Of a stretch of 31,000 bases of DNA, positions 7,993-16,902 are shown one piece after another. The position numbers were made by a program, and so were the translations under genes. The DNA comes from Prorocentrum cordatum (lineage: Eukaryota > Sar > Dinophyceae > Prorocentrales > Prorocentraceae). The notes beneath the pieces were generated by a model. The model saw only the letters and a list, made by a program, of their open reading frames with translations. It did no database searches and was not told the origin of the DNA. The stretch covers positions 645,640 to 676,639 of the forward strand of contig CAUYUJ010020749.1 in NCBI GenBank assembly GCA_963575745.1, read 5' to 3'. Numbering within the stretch: position 1 is the stretch's first letter; each line of letters opens with the position of its first letter.

Positions 7993-8085
7993 TCAAGTCG
8001 GGGTGGCCTTTCCTCCCTTGACGCTTCACGCCAAGACCCGTTGCACAGACGTGCCACCGCCGACTCTTGACTCGGGGCACGTACG

Positions 8086-8174
8086 AGTACCGATGCCAGG
8101 GTGTGATCTGACCAGAGTGTCGGGGATGAGCAGCGGCATCGGTATCTTCTCTTTGGCATCGGTACCTTCTCCTA
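8086..8174. repeat. Inverted and direct repeats of GGCATCGGTA
   Basis: GTACCGATGCCA at about 8088 is inverted relative to GGCATCGGTATC (8133) and TGGCATCGGTAC (8155). A single-stranded copy could fold in two alternative ways. No gene overlaps it convincingly. Confidence 0.6.
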
Positions 8175-8604
8175 CATACTCTGATTGGCGGCCCCTGCGG
8201 CCCCCACCGTGGCCCGAAGCAGGCGCGCGGCGGCGAAACTAGACACGCTAACCGCGGTGCACTCATATCGAGGGCCCGCGCGTGTGCGCTAGCGGCGTGC
8301 ACGGGCCAGCGCTGGCGGGCGAGCGCGCGCGGTGTGCAGCGACGAAGCGCGTGGGCGCGCTGTGGCGCCGCTTCTCCTCCATTACCCTCCGTGTAGGTTG
8401 GGCGACGCGCCGAGAGTGGGAGTGAGAAGGGGCAGACCTTCTGGGAAGGCGAAGAAGCTTCTCGAAGCCTTGTGGCTTTCTGAGAGGTCTCAGGAAGCTT
8501 CTCAGGAGGCAGAGGGCATTATGAGCCTTCTGTAAGGGCCGGCCCCCTCTGTCTTGCCCCTTGGGCGCGCCGCCGACAGGTGCAAGTCGCACACTCCGCT
8601 CCAC

Positions 8605-9175
8605 CCCGCAGGGACACCCGAAAGTGGCGGCGGTTGCGCGTCTGGCTGTGCAGAGGGCCAGATATGTTAGCTCGGTTTGCGTGGGGCGCCACCCCGATCG
8701 GCCCAGAAGGAACTCCTCAGTGCGGCAGCAGTTGCACGCCCCGCAGCGCACAGAAAGGGCGAGGCAACAGTCTGGCCTGCGTAGCAGGTCATCCCGCTGG
8801 ACCCTCCAAGGAACGCGTCCATGTGGCGACGGTTTCACGCCTGGCAGCGTTCAAAGGAACGAGGTAGCAACTCATCGCGCGACCATCGGGAACGCTCACC
8901 ACGGAACGAACGGGCTTTTCTGGCCGTGGCGAGCCCCGGCCACGAACAGGCTCCACGACCGAGACGCAAGGGACGGCTCGACAACCAGAGCCCCTGCGGC
9001 TTGACTGTGGGACATCCCGCCGCTCGAACCTGCAGGGACGCCTGACAGTGGCGGCGACTCCACGCCTCGCGGTGCCCAAGGCGGGCGAGGCAACAGTTCG
9101 GCCTGCGTGCGGGCGCCGGTCCGCTCGGACCTGCGCCTGGCAACGCTCAGGGCCCGTCCATCGGGACGACAGCAT
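8605..9175. repeat. Degenerate dispersed-repeat region
   Basis: The same sentence-like units recur with drift. GCAGGGACxCCxGAxAGTGGCGGCG occurs at about 8610 and 9031, with a shorter variant at 8818. GGGCGAGGCAACAGT(C)TGGCCTGCGT occurs at about 8759 and 9085. A further unit (GAACGGGCTTTTCTGGCCGTGGCGAGCC, about 8907) has a copy near 12167. None of the overlapping frames is protein-like, so I take this as an old interspersed repeat and not genes. Confidence 0.6.
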
Positions 9176-9179
9176 CACA

Positions 9180-9229
9180 GGGGAGGAGGAGGAAGAGGAG
9201 GAGGAGGAGGAGGAGGAGGAGGAGGAGGA
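9180..9229 (+). repeat. (GAG)n tract
   Basis: Roughly 16 GAG units with one or two substitutions. It encodes only poly-Glu or poly-Ser in the spurious frames. Confidence 0.9.
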
Positions 9230-9706
9230 GAACTTCGAGGCGAATCCAGCCGTGGGGAGGGACCCGGGAGGTTTCTGGCCGCGCACGGAGCGCCTCGTCG
9301 CAGCGCGGCTCGGGGGGCACGAAAGGGGGGGACAGCAGAGGGCAGGGCAGAGAATCAGCTCACGTGGCTGACTTTCCCAGCGCCTCCCCGCGCCGGGGTG
9401 CGCCCATGCTTCGAGGAATGGGCCCGGCGGCGGGGCCGAAACCAGCTGCATGCTGCAGATTTCGCCCCCCCCCCCTTTCCCTATCCCCCCCTTTCGCTCG
9501 GCCCGCGCGGTGCCTGCCCGCCCCCCTTGGGCGGGGTCCTCGAAGCCGGGCCGGTCGACGAAGCCAGTCTCCGGCAGTTTGGCCTGCGCCCTGGCCGTGG
9601 CCTCGGCTGGGCGCGCCGCGGCCGCGCCGAGTCGGGGCTGCTGCAGCTGGGGGGAGGACGTGCTCGACGTTGGGGCGATGGCAGAGCTGAGCTGGGTTTA
9701 GCGGGA

Positions 9707-9890
9707 CCTGGTTTAGGGATGTGTACTGGGGGACGCCCCCCCGCCCCGTGCCACTAACCGGAATTGCCGTCACCCGAAAAAGCACCAGCTACGGCAGACC
9801 TGGTTTAGTGATCTGGCCAATTTAGGGGCTCCGGGGCCCTACCACTAACTGGGTCCCCTTACCTGGGGTCCTGGCTATACCCGAGACGTC
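9707..9890. repeat. Two-copy tandem repeat, each copy a weak foldback
   Basis: ACCTGGTTTAGGGATGTG (9708) recurs as ACCTGGTTTAGTGATCTG (about 9799), and GCCACTAACCGG (about 9750) as ACCACTAACTGGG (about 9841). The period is about 91 bp. Within a unit, GGTTTAGTG and CACTAACx are inverted, so each copy can form a stem. Confidence 0.55.
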
Positions 9891-11029
9891 TGCTCCAGCC
9901 TCGAGAGGGTCCCGCGCCGCGAGAGGGCCCCTCAGAAGCCTCCAGAGGCCCCCTCAGCAACCCCAGGGACCCCCTCCTGGGAGGCCTGCGAAGGAAGGAT
10001 TGAGGGCCACGGCAAGCCCGATTCAGACGCCACTCCGCCAAATTGGCCTGGCCTGAGCCCAAGAGTAAGCCCTATTCAGCGGGATGATTCCAGATTGGAC
10101 CGCTGTTCCACAACGGATATACCAGCGCCGATGCTGAACTTGACCTGCCAGGAGTTGCAACCAAACAGGAGCCTCTGGAGGCCCTCTCAGGGACCGACTG
10201 GAGCAGCCCCCAGCGAACAGAAATAGCCCCCCAATGAGCACCATCTTTGGAGCCTCCTTCCTCCACGCCCTACCATGTGCCCCCCTGGACAAGTCCCCTC
10301 CCCCCTCAACCCCCCCCTGGACACCCAAACCGAGGAACAACCTCCGCCCCGAATTCGGCTAAGACATTGGAGCCGTGGTTCCCCTCCCTCGAACACCTGC
10401 CCATGAACCTGTCCAGGCCGCAACATCAGCACATCGTGAGACAACACTTCCAGAGCCACAGGACCCCTGCGACCTGCGGCACATTACTCGAGCGAGAAAG
10501 ATGTGCAAGGGCGCAAGGGCTCGCGGGGGGCCGAACGCAAGCGGAAACCTGGGGAACGAAAACACACACCCACCCCACGTGGCCCCCCTCCCTACAAAGG
10601 GGGGAGGCAGGTGGGGGTGAGGTGATAATATACTTGTTGTGCACTTTTTGAGGAGAGTGCTCACAGTTGGACGCCGGCGCATATTGGCCCAGCCCAAGAG
10701 GGGGTAGGCGGGCCAGGACGGGGTGGCGGGGTGGGGCTCGCGCGCCGAGCGACGCTTGACGCTGGTCGAAGCATCCCTGGCGATGGCAAGGCTCGGTGAT
10801 CCACGGCGATGAGGACACGAACGCAGAGGCAAGGCGACAAGAGGGACGACACATGGGCAATCTACACCCCTCCTCTGCCTTGTGCCTCTAGCTCCAACAT
10901 ACAAGAACCTTACCGCGGACTCGCCCCCGCGACCGCCGCGGCCAAGCGGGGGGCTGCTGCGACCAATGGCGCGGCGGGCGCTGGCCGCATGGAAAGCTCC
11001 GAAGGTTGAGGCACGCCTGAGCTGGACCG
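9891..11029. other. No convincing gene
   Basis: GC-rich DNA with GAGAGGGCCCCTC-type short repeats (9890-9990, again near 10165) and C-runs. Overlapping frames on both strands are Pro/Arg/Gly-rich with no acceptors, motifs or clean boundaries. Short exons could be hidden. Confidence 0.5.
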
Positions 11030-11180
11030 AACCGCGAAATCGGATTGGATCGGAAACGGATCCGATCGCTAGGGAATCGTCCCGAATCGAATCGAACACG
11101 GATCGCCGCGCCTGGCTCAAGCTGGCGCCGACCGACGCGAACACATCGAACCGAAACAGAGCGAATCGACTCGGAATCGT
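11030..11180. repeat. GAATCG/GGATCG-rich degenerate short repeat
   Basis: Many variants of CGAATCG and CGGATC(C)GAT in about 150 bases, partly palindromic (CGGATCCGATCG). Confidence 0.6.
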
Positions 11181-11299
11181 GGGAGGCCCGGGGAGGTCTC
11201 GGAAGGACAGGGTGGGCGAACCAGGACGGCATGGCCAAATCTCCGACGGCGAGATGTGTTAATCCCAGCGATTTTGGCTCAGCGCTACAGTCATCGGCC

Positions 11300-11425
11300 T
11301 GACCTAAGGGAACGATACATAAGGAACGAAACTCTGTTTCCCAAGGAATAACGCAAAAGGAACGATATACAATAAATAACGCATAAGGACCCATAAACAA
11401 CGCATGCAAACCTAAAGGCACGAGC
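11300..11425. repeat. AT-richer AAGGAACGATA repeat patch
   Basis: AAGGGAACGATACATAAGGAACGA, AAAGGAACGATATACAATAA and ATAACGCATAAGG repeat with drift over about 120 bases. It is a short AT-rich patch in GC-rich DNA with no frame of note. Confidence 0.6.
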
Positions 11426-11740
11426 GAGCCCCTTTTGAAGAGTAAATGTTCCTCATTCAAGCCGCTCACGGCAGTGCCGTCACGCTCGCGCCCCGCGCCC
11501 CGCGCGCAGCCCTCACGGCAGGCGAGGGACGGGTCACAGAAGGCAGGGGGCGGGGAGAAAGGGGGAAGGGAAGGGACAAAGATTTGGGGTCCCGCAAGGG
11601 TGCGGTGACAAACCGTGCCGTGACCTCGGAACCCCGAAGGACCTTACCGCACCCGCGGCGGTCCCAGTCGCCCGAGACATCCTTGCAGAACGACTCGAGT
11701 CCCAGATCGACCCGCCCCCGAATCCACACTGACTCGCGAC

Positions 11741-12100
11741 ATGATGTGGTCACATCATCAGTTTGGGGGGCCACCGAGAAATGGGGAGCGCACGGTTTTC
11801 CGATGCCAGCGCTTCTACACGATCTCGGCTCTGGGGCTTGCCCCCGGGCCCCTTGGGGCCATCAAGAACGGATACGGGGCGAACGAGTACTCCTGGGAGG
11901 GGCTGGGACTGGGGCCGCGGATGGAAGAGATCACATCGTCTGATTTCTGGGGGGGATGCAGCCCAGCGAGCGCTGGCCAGTGGCAAGCCCCAGATGGTGC
12001 TCATACGATAGCACCGAGCCGTGCTGACAGACACGTCATCAGCAGTCATTCGTTGATCCATCGGTTGATTGATTCCCACCCTCACCTTCCAAGAGGATGA
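11741..12100 (+). other. Weak open frame, probably not a gene
   Basis: A 119-codon frame includes a fairly protein-like middle (IKNGYGANEYSWEGLG), but it overlaps a longer minus-strand frame and lacks motifs, repeats or clear splice sites. Listed only because the middle 60 residues look less biased than their surroundings. Confidence 0.15.
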
Positions 12101-12159
12101 CATGGGTGTGAGCCCGTTCTGCTTCCCGCGTCTCCCCCTTCCCCACAGGGAGGGCTGGG

Positions 12160-12245
12160 CGAGGAGCGAACGGGCGTGTCTGGGCATGGCGAGCCTCGGC
12201 CACGAGCCCCTCCCGACCAGGACAGCATCGGACTGGGCCGAAACC
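12160..12245. repeat. Second copy of the 8.9-kb-position dispersed repeat
   Basis: GAACGGGCGTGTCTGGGCATGGCGAGCCTCGGCCACGA here aligns with the unit at about 8907-8946 over nearly 40 bases with few differences, in the same orientation. ACAGCATC follows both. Confidence 0.6.
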
Positions 12246-12298
12246 AGGGGTCTGTGAGATCCAGCGGTAATAGAGGATGCATCGGGCGCCGCCTCCCC

Positions 12299-12420
12299 CT
12301 CGGGGGGGACGAGGAGGAGAAAGGAGGAGAGGGATAGAGAGGGGAGAGAGTGAGAGAGAGGTAGCAAAAGGAGAGGGAGGCGGAGGAGGGAGGAGGAGAG
12401 GTAAAGAGAGAGAAGGGATG
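12299..12420 (+). repeat. GGA/GAGA purine-rich tract
   Basis: About 120 bases of G and A runs on the plus strand with few pyrimidines. Confidence 0.85.
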
Positions 12421-12802
12421 AGAGGGACCAAGATCAAGACCAAGAAACGCCGGGGACTACAAAATCAGACAGAGGAACGCAAAACTGGAGGGCTTCAAAC
12501 GCGGCTATTCTGTAGCCCCTGCGTATGCTCTAACCCGCACATCCGAACATTCATGGGGGCCCGCAGCTGCAGGGAATCATGCCACCACTGGCCCCGAAGG
12601 CGGGCCCCAAAACATGGACGGCCGGGCGGGGGGCCCGCGGAGACGGCGGGGCCAGGCGGGGTGCCTGCGGGGCCGAGTCACACCTGCTACTTGCGCCTGC
12701 AAATTCCTCTGCCTCGAGTGCTGCTGCGAGCGAGACCTCGCGCGAGCCACCTTGGACCTCGGGGCCCAGCCCTCTTCGTGATCAGCAGCGGCGGCAACAA
12801 TC

Positions 12803-12908
12803 TTATCTCCCACCCGCCCAGCCCCGCCGTCTCCGTCCCACCCGATTCCAACCACCAATTTCCGCCCGGCCCCGCAGTCCCCGTCCCACCCGCTTCGAAC
12901 CACAAATG
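12803..12908. repeat. Two-copy 48-bp tandem repeat
   Basis: CGCCCAGCCCCGCCGTCTCCGTCCCACCCG, then TTCCAACCACCAATTT, recurs as CGCCCGGCCCCGCAGTCCCCGTCCCACCCG, then TTCGAACCACAAATG. It lies in the pyrimidine-rich lead-in to the exon at 12957. Confidence 0.75.
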
Positions 12909-12956
12909 TATCAGCTCCCACTCCCACGCGGTGTCTCTGACAACTCCGCGCCGCAG

Positions 12957-13195
12957 GAGCTGTTGAAGGCGGACGCTCTGCTGGAGTGTCTCAGGATGCT
13001 TACTACGAGGGCCTCACAGCACGGACCATGGGTGGAGAAGGGGACGCAGCTACAGACGACCCCGATGGAGCTGTTCCTGGTCCTTCGTCACATCTTGCGT
13101 CCAGACCGAAGAAGGCCGAGCTGATTATTCATAATGCCTATGGGAGATACCACGTCACGAACTCCGAAGGGCACCAGCCGTACATAGTGGCGTGA
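12957..13195 (+). CDS. Terminal exon of an unrecognised plus-strand gene
   Basis: After CTCCGCGCCGCAG (acceptor, AG at 12955-12956) a frame entered at the third base reads AVEGGRSAGVSQDAYYEGLT, then TMGGEGDAATDDPDGAVPGP, then KKAELIIHNAYGRYHVTNSE, and ends at TGA 13193-13195. The composition is balanced and hydrophilic, unlike the Pro/Arg-rich noise frames nearby. A second AG at 12994-12995 (TGTCTCAG) is an alternative start that keeps the same downstream frame. The last 30 residues (a basic lead, two aliphatic strands, a Tyr-rich turn) look like a small fold, but I do not recognise it. Upstream exons were not found. Its 3' end faces the minus-strand terminal exon at 13730-13671. Confidence 0.42.
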
Positions 13196-13239
13196 ATGCT
13201 GACGCAGATGCAGACTGCGCGATGTTATTCCTACGCCCC

Positions 13240-13600
13240 ATTGAAGTATCATGGTCTTCGGGTGCGGCGAAAGGTGTGATGTGAGTTCCAAGCCCCTTTC
13301 AAAATAACATGGATTTCTGGTGCGGTAACAGCAGACGATACTGAAGAAAGATGCTCACTATCATTCACGCGGGCCTGACTGCAGAATTCCCATGACCATC
13401 AGAAGGTACTGAAGAGAAGGTGGACTGCTCACAATCACCAGCATACATCACTGACAAGCCTCCAGGCCATCAGGAGACACTGAAGAGAGCTACCCACAGC
13501 CATCAACACTAGAAGATGGCACTGCAGAGCGCCCAAGACCAGCAGCAAATACTGAAGACGAAAGCTGTTCACAGTCTGTCGCATCAGATCCTGAGGATAG
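13240..13600. repeat. Tandem array of degenerate 60-72-bp units between two gene ends
   Basis: Four clear units share CAGxAGxxACTGAAGAxA followed by GCTCACxATCA-like sequence, starting at about 13328, 13400, 13471 and 13541. An older pair (CATGGTCTTCGGGTGCGG at 13249, CATGGATTTCTGGTGCGG at 13309) extends the array leftward. It occupies the 3' flanks of both converging genes and may be part of their 3' UTRs. Confidence 0.65.
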
Positions 13601-13670
13601 AATTCTCTGGGGTATGTAGAATGGTAGGCTGTCCCCTGGCATAGCGGCATTCGCAGCACAGCACCCACAT

Positions 13671-13730
13671 TCACTGCCTGCACAGCTCGCCCATCGACTT
13701 GCCATTGTTCAGGATCTCCGCCGTGTGCCG
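13671..13730 (-). CDS. Terminal exon of a minus-strand gene (19 codons plus stop)
   Basis: A strong acceptor (TCCTCCCTCCCATTCCCTCAAG, minus strand, AG at 13732-13731) is followed by an in-frame peptide RHTAEILNNGKSMGELCRQ and a TGA at 13673-13671. The long pyrimidine tract upstream (13738-13850) and the abrupt change to ordinary protein composition make this a credible last exon. The product is unknown; it may end the gene that also owns the EF-hand exon at 15800-15711, which lies upstream on the same strand. That link is inference. Confidence 0.45.
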   Translation of the reverse strand, partial: RHTAEILNNGKSMGELCRQ

Positions 13731-13737
13731 CTTGAGG

Positions 13738-13850
13738 GAATGGGAGGGAGGAGAAGACAGGGATGCGGAAAAGGAGGGAGGGAGGGAGGAGACGGAGGGA
13801 GGAGAGGAGGGAGGGAGGAGAGCGGGGAGGAGGCGGAGAGGACAACGACC
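13738..13850 (-). repeat. Pyrimidine tract (GGA/GGAG on plus strand)
   Basis: About 110 bases of GGAGGGA-type repeat on the plus strand, CT-rich on the minus strand. It is the probable branch/polypyrimidine region of the intron before 13730. Confidence 0.8.
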
Positions 13851-14259
13851 GACGCAAACGACGACTAGCAACGTCGGCTGCGCCAGGGCCCCCGCCACCA
13901 GGTCCGGGTCGCCGAGAGCGCCCTCGAAAACGAGGACGGCGTTCGGGAGCCTCGGAGGCGGGCGTCGGCGAACGAACCGACCCGCAGCCAGTGTAGAGGA
14001 GCAAATCGAGCCAGACGGCCCCAGACGGCCGGGCGACGAAAACACGTCGATGCAGCTTGTCGTTCGTTCGAAACCCTATGCCGGAGAGGGAAAACCTGGG
14101 GGATAACAAAATTCGGGGTCCAAGGCGGAGAATCAAACTGTTCCCGGTGATATTGATGTTAGGATGTCTGGATCGATCTTCAAGGTCGGTCTTCAAGATT
14201 GAAGCTGTGCGTTCCTTCTGAGACATCCTCACACGGATGATAATAAGGATCCCCCAGCC

Positions 14260-14342
14260 AGGGGGGGGGCCCTGGGAGGTCGTGGGGGGGTCCTGCAAGG
14301 CGGTCCTGGGGGTGTCCTGGGGGTGTCCCGGGGGGGGTCGCC
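14260..14342 (+). repeat. G-run cluster (G-quadruplex-prone)
   Basis: At least six runs of five or more G on the plus strand within 80 bases (GGGGGGGGG, GGGGGGG, GTCCTGGGGGTGTCCTGGGGG, CGGGGGGGG). The arrangement satisfies the usual G-quadruplex spacing. Confidence 0.85.
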
Positions 14343-14359
14343 ACCCAGACACGTGTTCC

Positions 14360-14880
14360 CCCTCTGGGGGCCCTGGGGCCTCAGAAAGTATACCAAGACA
14401 GGCCAAGAGTGCCCCAAGAGGGTCACCAATCGCCAAACGATCGGTCCAAAACGCCTTCACGCCCTCCAGACTGCCCAGGAGGTCTCCAGGACGCCCCACG
14501 ACGCTTCCGAGATTACTCCCGAGAGGGCCCAAAGATGCCAAACTCATGAATTGATCATTGGTTTCTGAAAGGTTTGTCACCGTTTCCACTTCCCGCCGCT
14601 CCAAAACGGCGAAAACAGCCCAAGACTCATCCAACAAGGCCCCAAATGCCCCCACGACGGCTCCAAGAGCGTGCATAGACGGGGGACCCGAACGGATATT
14701 TCGACCCTTCGGCCCCAAGAGGCTCCCAGGAGGCCCCAAGAGGTTCCCCAGAGGCCCAAAGAGGCCCACAAGAGGTCCCCAGGAAGCCCGAAGAGGCTCC
14801 CAAGAGGCTCCCAAGAGGCCCCAAAATTCCTCCCCAAAGGCCCCCGAGAGACTTCGAAAGATACCCCAAGAACCATTGCT
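14360..14880 (+). repeat. Dispersed CCCAAGAGG-periodic repeat, copy 1
   Basis: This segment aligns with 18850-19410 in the same orientation. Shared landmarks are AATCGCCxAxCGATCGGTCCAA (14428), GTTTxTCxxCGTTTCCACTTCC before CGCTCCAAxxCGGC (14571-14612), and flanking long stretches of an 8-12-bp CCCAAGAGG/CCCCCAAGA period. On the minus strand it yields Trp/Leu/Gly-rich LGASWEPLGSL frames, which are repeat products. The size is about 520-570 bp. It is not a recognised class; the periodic ends could be slippage expansions around a unique core. Confidence 0.7.
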
Positions 14881-14894
14881 GAGGACTCCGGCCT

Positions 14895-14960
14895 ACGTCA
14901 GCGTCGTCGTCGTTGCCGCCGCCGCCGCCGCCGCGTCGTCGTCGTCGTCGTCGTCGTCTC
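14895..14960 (+). repeat. (GTC/CGC)n trinucleotide tract
   Basis: GTCGTCGTCG, then CCGCCGCCGCCGCCGC, then GTCGTCGTCGTCGTCGTC. Roughly 65 bases at the edge of the dispersed repeat. Confidence 0.9.
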
Positions 14961-15194
14961 CCTTCAGGGTCGGCGGCACCAGTCGTAAGGCCTTCGCAAT
15001 GAGGATGATTCATGGTGCTATGCATGAGATGAGGATCAGAGCTACGATAAGAACTTGGGAGGGGATAGTAAGAGGTCGGCCTCCCCGCCTGTTGTGGAAA
15101 TTGAGCCACAATCATTCCCGTGGATACAAAAATCGCGCTCCGCGACGCGCGATCCTCGTCACGCCCTCGCGCCCTCCAGTTGCGCAGCATCTCA

Positions 15195-15375
15195 AGGGAG
15201 AAGCAGAGACCAACGGCACCGAGACTCGTCGGGGGGTGGGCGGTGGCCGAGTCCTGGGCGGTGACGCGCCCGAGCGTCACCCAGTACTGGACGACGCCCA
15301 CGCGTGCCACTGCCCAGGGGCCGCTCCCCACACACCGATGGGTTCTCGGCGGCGGTGATCTCTGATTCCCCTGCC
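15195..15375. repeat. Large imperfect palindrome centred on CCAGTACTGG
   Basis: The centre is a perfect palindrome at 15281-15290. Outward on both sides the arms still match imperfectly for about 90 bp: GAGACTCGTCGG... faces ...CCGATGGGTTCTC, and GCAGAGACCAACGGCACC faces GGCGGCGGTGATCTCTG. A smaller stem (GTGACGC/GCGTCAC, 15261-15280) lies inside the left arm. It looks like another foldback element without a spacer. Confidence 0.65.
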
Positions 15376-15710
15376 CATTGGCACAGAGCCGAGATCGAAT
15401 GTGGGGCGGATCGGCCGCGCCAAGATGCACAACGGCGCCAGACGAACATCGAGCCCCATTGGATCGTCGGCACAACGGAATTGCGTAACCGATGTCCTGC
15501 TTTTGTTTCCATGCGGGGTCCCCGAAGTCCCGACCCTGTTCCTGGGGCAAATGTTTCATTCCGAACGTTTCTTGACGGCCCTCTGGCCCGGTGAGCGTCC
15601 CGCCAAGCTCGAAAACTAAGGAAAACATCCCTATTGAATTTTTCAAGGCGATGGAGGTCTGAGGAATCAAATTGGACTGGACCGATGTATCGGACTGGAT
15701 CGAACTGGAC

Positions 15711-15800
15711 CCCCTGAGCCAGCGGCTCCGACACCGGGATGAGGCCAGATCTCTGGCGGTCGAGCTTGTTGAAGAGGAAGCGCACCTGGTTCGCGTGGTC
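15711..15800 (-). CDS. EF-hand exon (degenerate Ca2+ loop)
   Basis: On the minus strand, after CACCGCAG (AG at 15802-15801), the frame reads DHANQVRFLFNKLDRQRSGL and continues IPVSEPLAQG to a GTCCAG donor-like site at 15710. LFNKLDRQRSGLIPVSE fits helix-loop-helix geometry: loop positions 1 (Asp), 6 (Gly), 8 (Ile) and 12 (Glu) are right. Positions 3 (Gln) and 9 (Pro) are poor, so Ca2+ binding may be weak. The exon start closely resembles that of the exon at 26627 (D-x-x-N-x-QV-x(3)-L...LD-x(3)-SGLI-x(3)-E). EF-hand units with this spacing occur in dinoflagellate channel-like proteins as well as in calmodulin relatives; which one is not decidable. The acceptor lacks a pyrimidine tract. Confidence 0.5.
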
Positions 15801-15842
15801 CTGCGGTGCTGCTCAGCTCCCAGACCTCCGACGTATTGATGG

Positions 15843-16092
15843 AGGCCTCCTGGATGGGGTCGGAGTAGATGAGGTCGGAGGATCGCGCCGCATCGCCGAT
15901 GCATCGCCGATGCATCGGCGATGTATCGGCGATGCGTCGACGATGCACCGGCGATGCATCCTCGACGTGGGCGATGCATCGGCGACATCAACGTGAAGCC
16001 ACTCGGGCTCCACATCGAACCGCATCGGCGATGCATCCGCAAGGCGGCGCGATCCTCCGACCCCATCTGCTCGGACCCCGTCGAGGAGGCCT
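15843..16092. mobile_element. Foldback element with internal GATGCATCGGC array
   Basis: 15843-15893 and 16042-16092 are inverted copies (about 50 bp, few mismatches). Both read AGGCCTCCT... from the outside in and share GGTCGGAGGATCGCGCCGC. The middle is an array of 11-12-bp units built on the self-complementary core CGATGCATCG (15890-15990), with a less repeated 60-bp segment after it. The arms end sharply in AGGCCT. It ends 13 bp before the next inverted-repeat element and starts 41 bp upstream of the EF-hand exon. Confidence 0.8.
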
Positions 16093-16105
16093 AGACTTGG
16101 ACGCC

Positions 16106-16297
16106 CGAAATGGGTACGGAAAAAATGGGTACAATGCCCAACAACAAATGCTGTCCCAAACCAACAACGGCCGCTGTTGGGCAAGCGGCCTTCTGTCTCA
16201 AGCGGACACAGCCGCGGCGGCGCGGACAGCGAGTCCGGTTCAAAATGGACAGGCACTACTGTTGGGCATTATACCCATTCTTTCCATACCCATTTCG
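16106..16297. mobile_element. MITE-like element, 192 bp, about 50-bp terminal inverted repeats
   Basis: The left end CGAAATGGGTACGGAAAAAA continuing TGGGTACAATGCCCAACA is inverted at the right end (16241-16297), with four or five mismatches in the first 40 bases. Inside are ACAACGGCCGCTGTTGGGC and GGACAGCGAGTCCGG, which can pair further. There is no open frame. The TIR structure is clear; a target-site duplication is not visible. Confidence 0.82.
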
Positions 16298-16800
16298 TTC
16301 GTGCCGACTGGAACTGAGCAGTCAAGACGGAAGATGCTCGCCATGCTCGGCCTCTTGGGGGCCCTCGCTGGGCCCAAGGACCGGCAACGGCTCGGGAGGA
16401 GCGTCTGGCCCGGGGCGAGGGGCCCGCAGCCCCGGAGACCCCGCCTGGAGCGAACCAAGGCCTCGGCAGGCCTGGGCCTCCCTCCCTCCGCGCCGTTCCC
16501 CGCCCCCGAAGGGGGAACGGCCGGGGGACGCCAGCGCACCAGGGGGGGGGATCGCGACCTCACAGGGAAGCTGGACAGAATGGAAGAAGTTGGAAAACAT
16601 CAGGGAAGATGAAAGAGGCCATGGCTGGGAAAACTGGCAGTGGGCGAAGCGAGCCCGAAACAGCAGGGATGCAGACGCCAGGGCTGGAAACAAAAAGAGA
16701 ATTGGCCAGGGCTGGAAAGAGAGGAAAGTCTGGCCCCAGCCACCTTTTCCAGCTTCAATGCAGAACAAGAGAAACTGCATAAACAATGAACTTTGGAGGG
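16298..16800. other. No convincing gene
   Basis: GC-rich Pro/Arg frames on both strands, a GTTCCCC-loop-GGGGAAC hairpin at 16492-16520, and several GGCTGGAAA repeats at 16625-16760. Nothing is assignable. Confidence 0.5.
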
Positions 16801-16902
16801 CCGCGCGTATTTTTTTGATCGCCGCTTGCCCACCCCCCCTCTGGCGGCGCCTCCGCCGCCGCCCGTGGTGCGCTGATGCCGATCCAGGAAATTCGCGCGG
16901 AC
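16801..16902. repeat. Imperfect foldback
   Basis: CCGCGCGTATTTTTTTGATCGCCG at the left is inverted as CGGCATCAGCGC/CCTGGATCGGCAT...CCGCGCGAATTT at the right (as reverse complement). A CGGCGG/CCGCCG-rich centre (16845-16865) lies between. Similarity may extend 10-20 bp further outward. Confidence 0.5.

Noticed and set aside
13435-14814. 459-codon minus-strand ORF (GASWEPL-rich)
   Set aside because: It strings together a dispersed repeat, pyrimidine tracts and a tandem array. Only the short 13730-13671 segment, in another frame, looks coding.
14627-16066. 479-codon minus-strand ORF with MHRRCIGDA repeats
   Set aside because: It crosses two foldback structures, a palindrome and the dispersed repeat; the composition is that of the repeats.
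15843-16092. CRISPR-like array of GATGCATCGGC
   Set aside because: Units are contiguous 11-12 bp with no spacers, in eukaryotic nuclear DNA.
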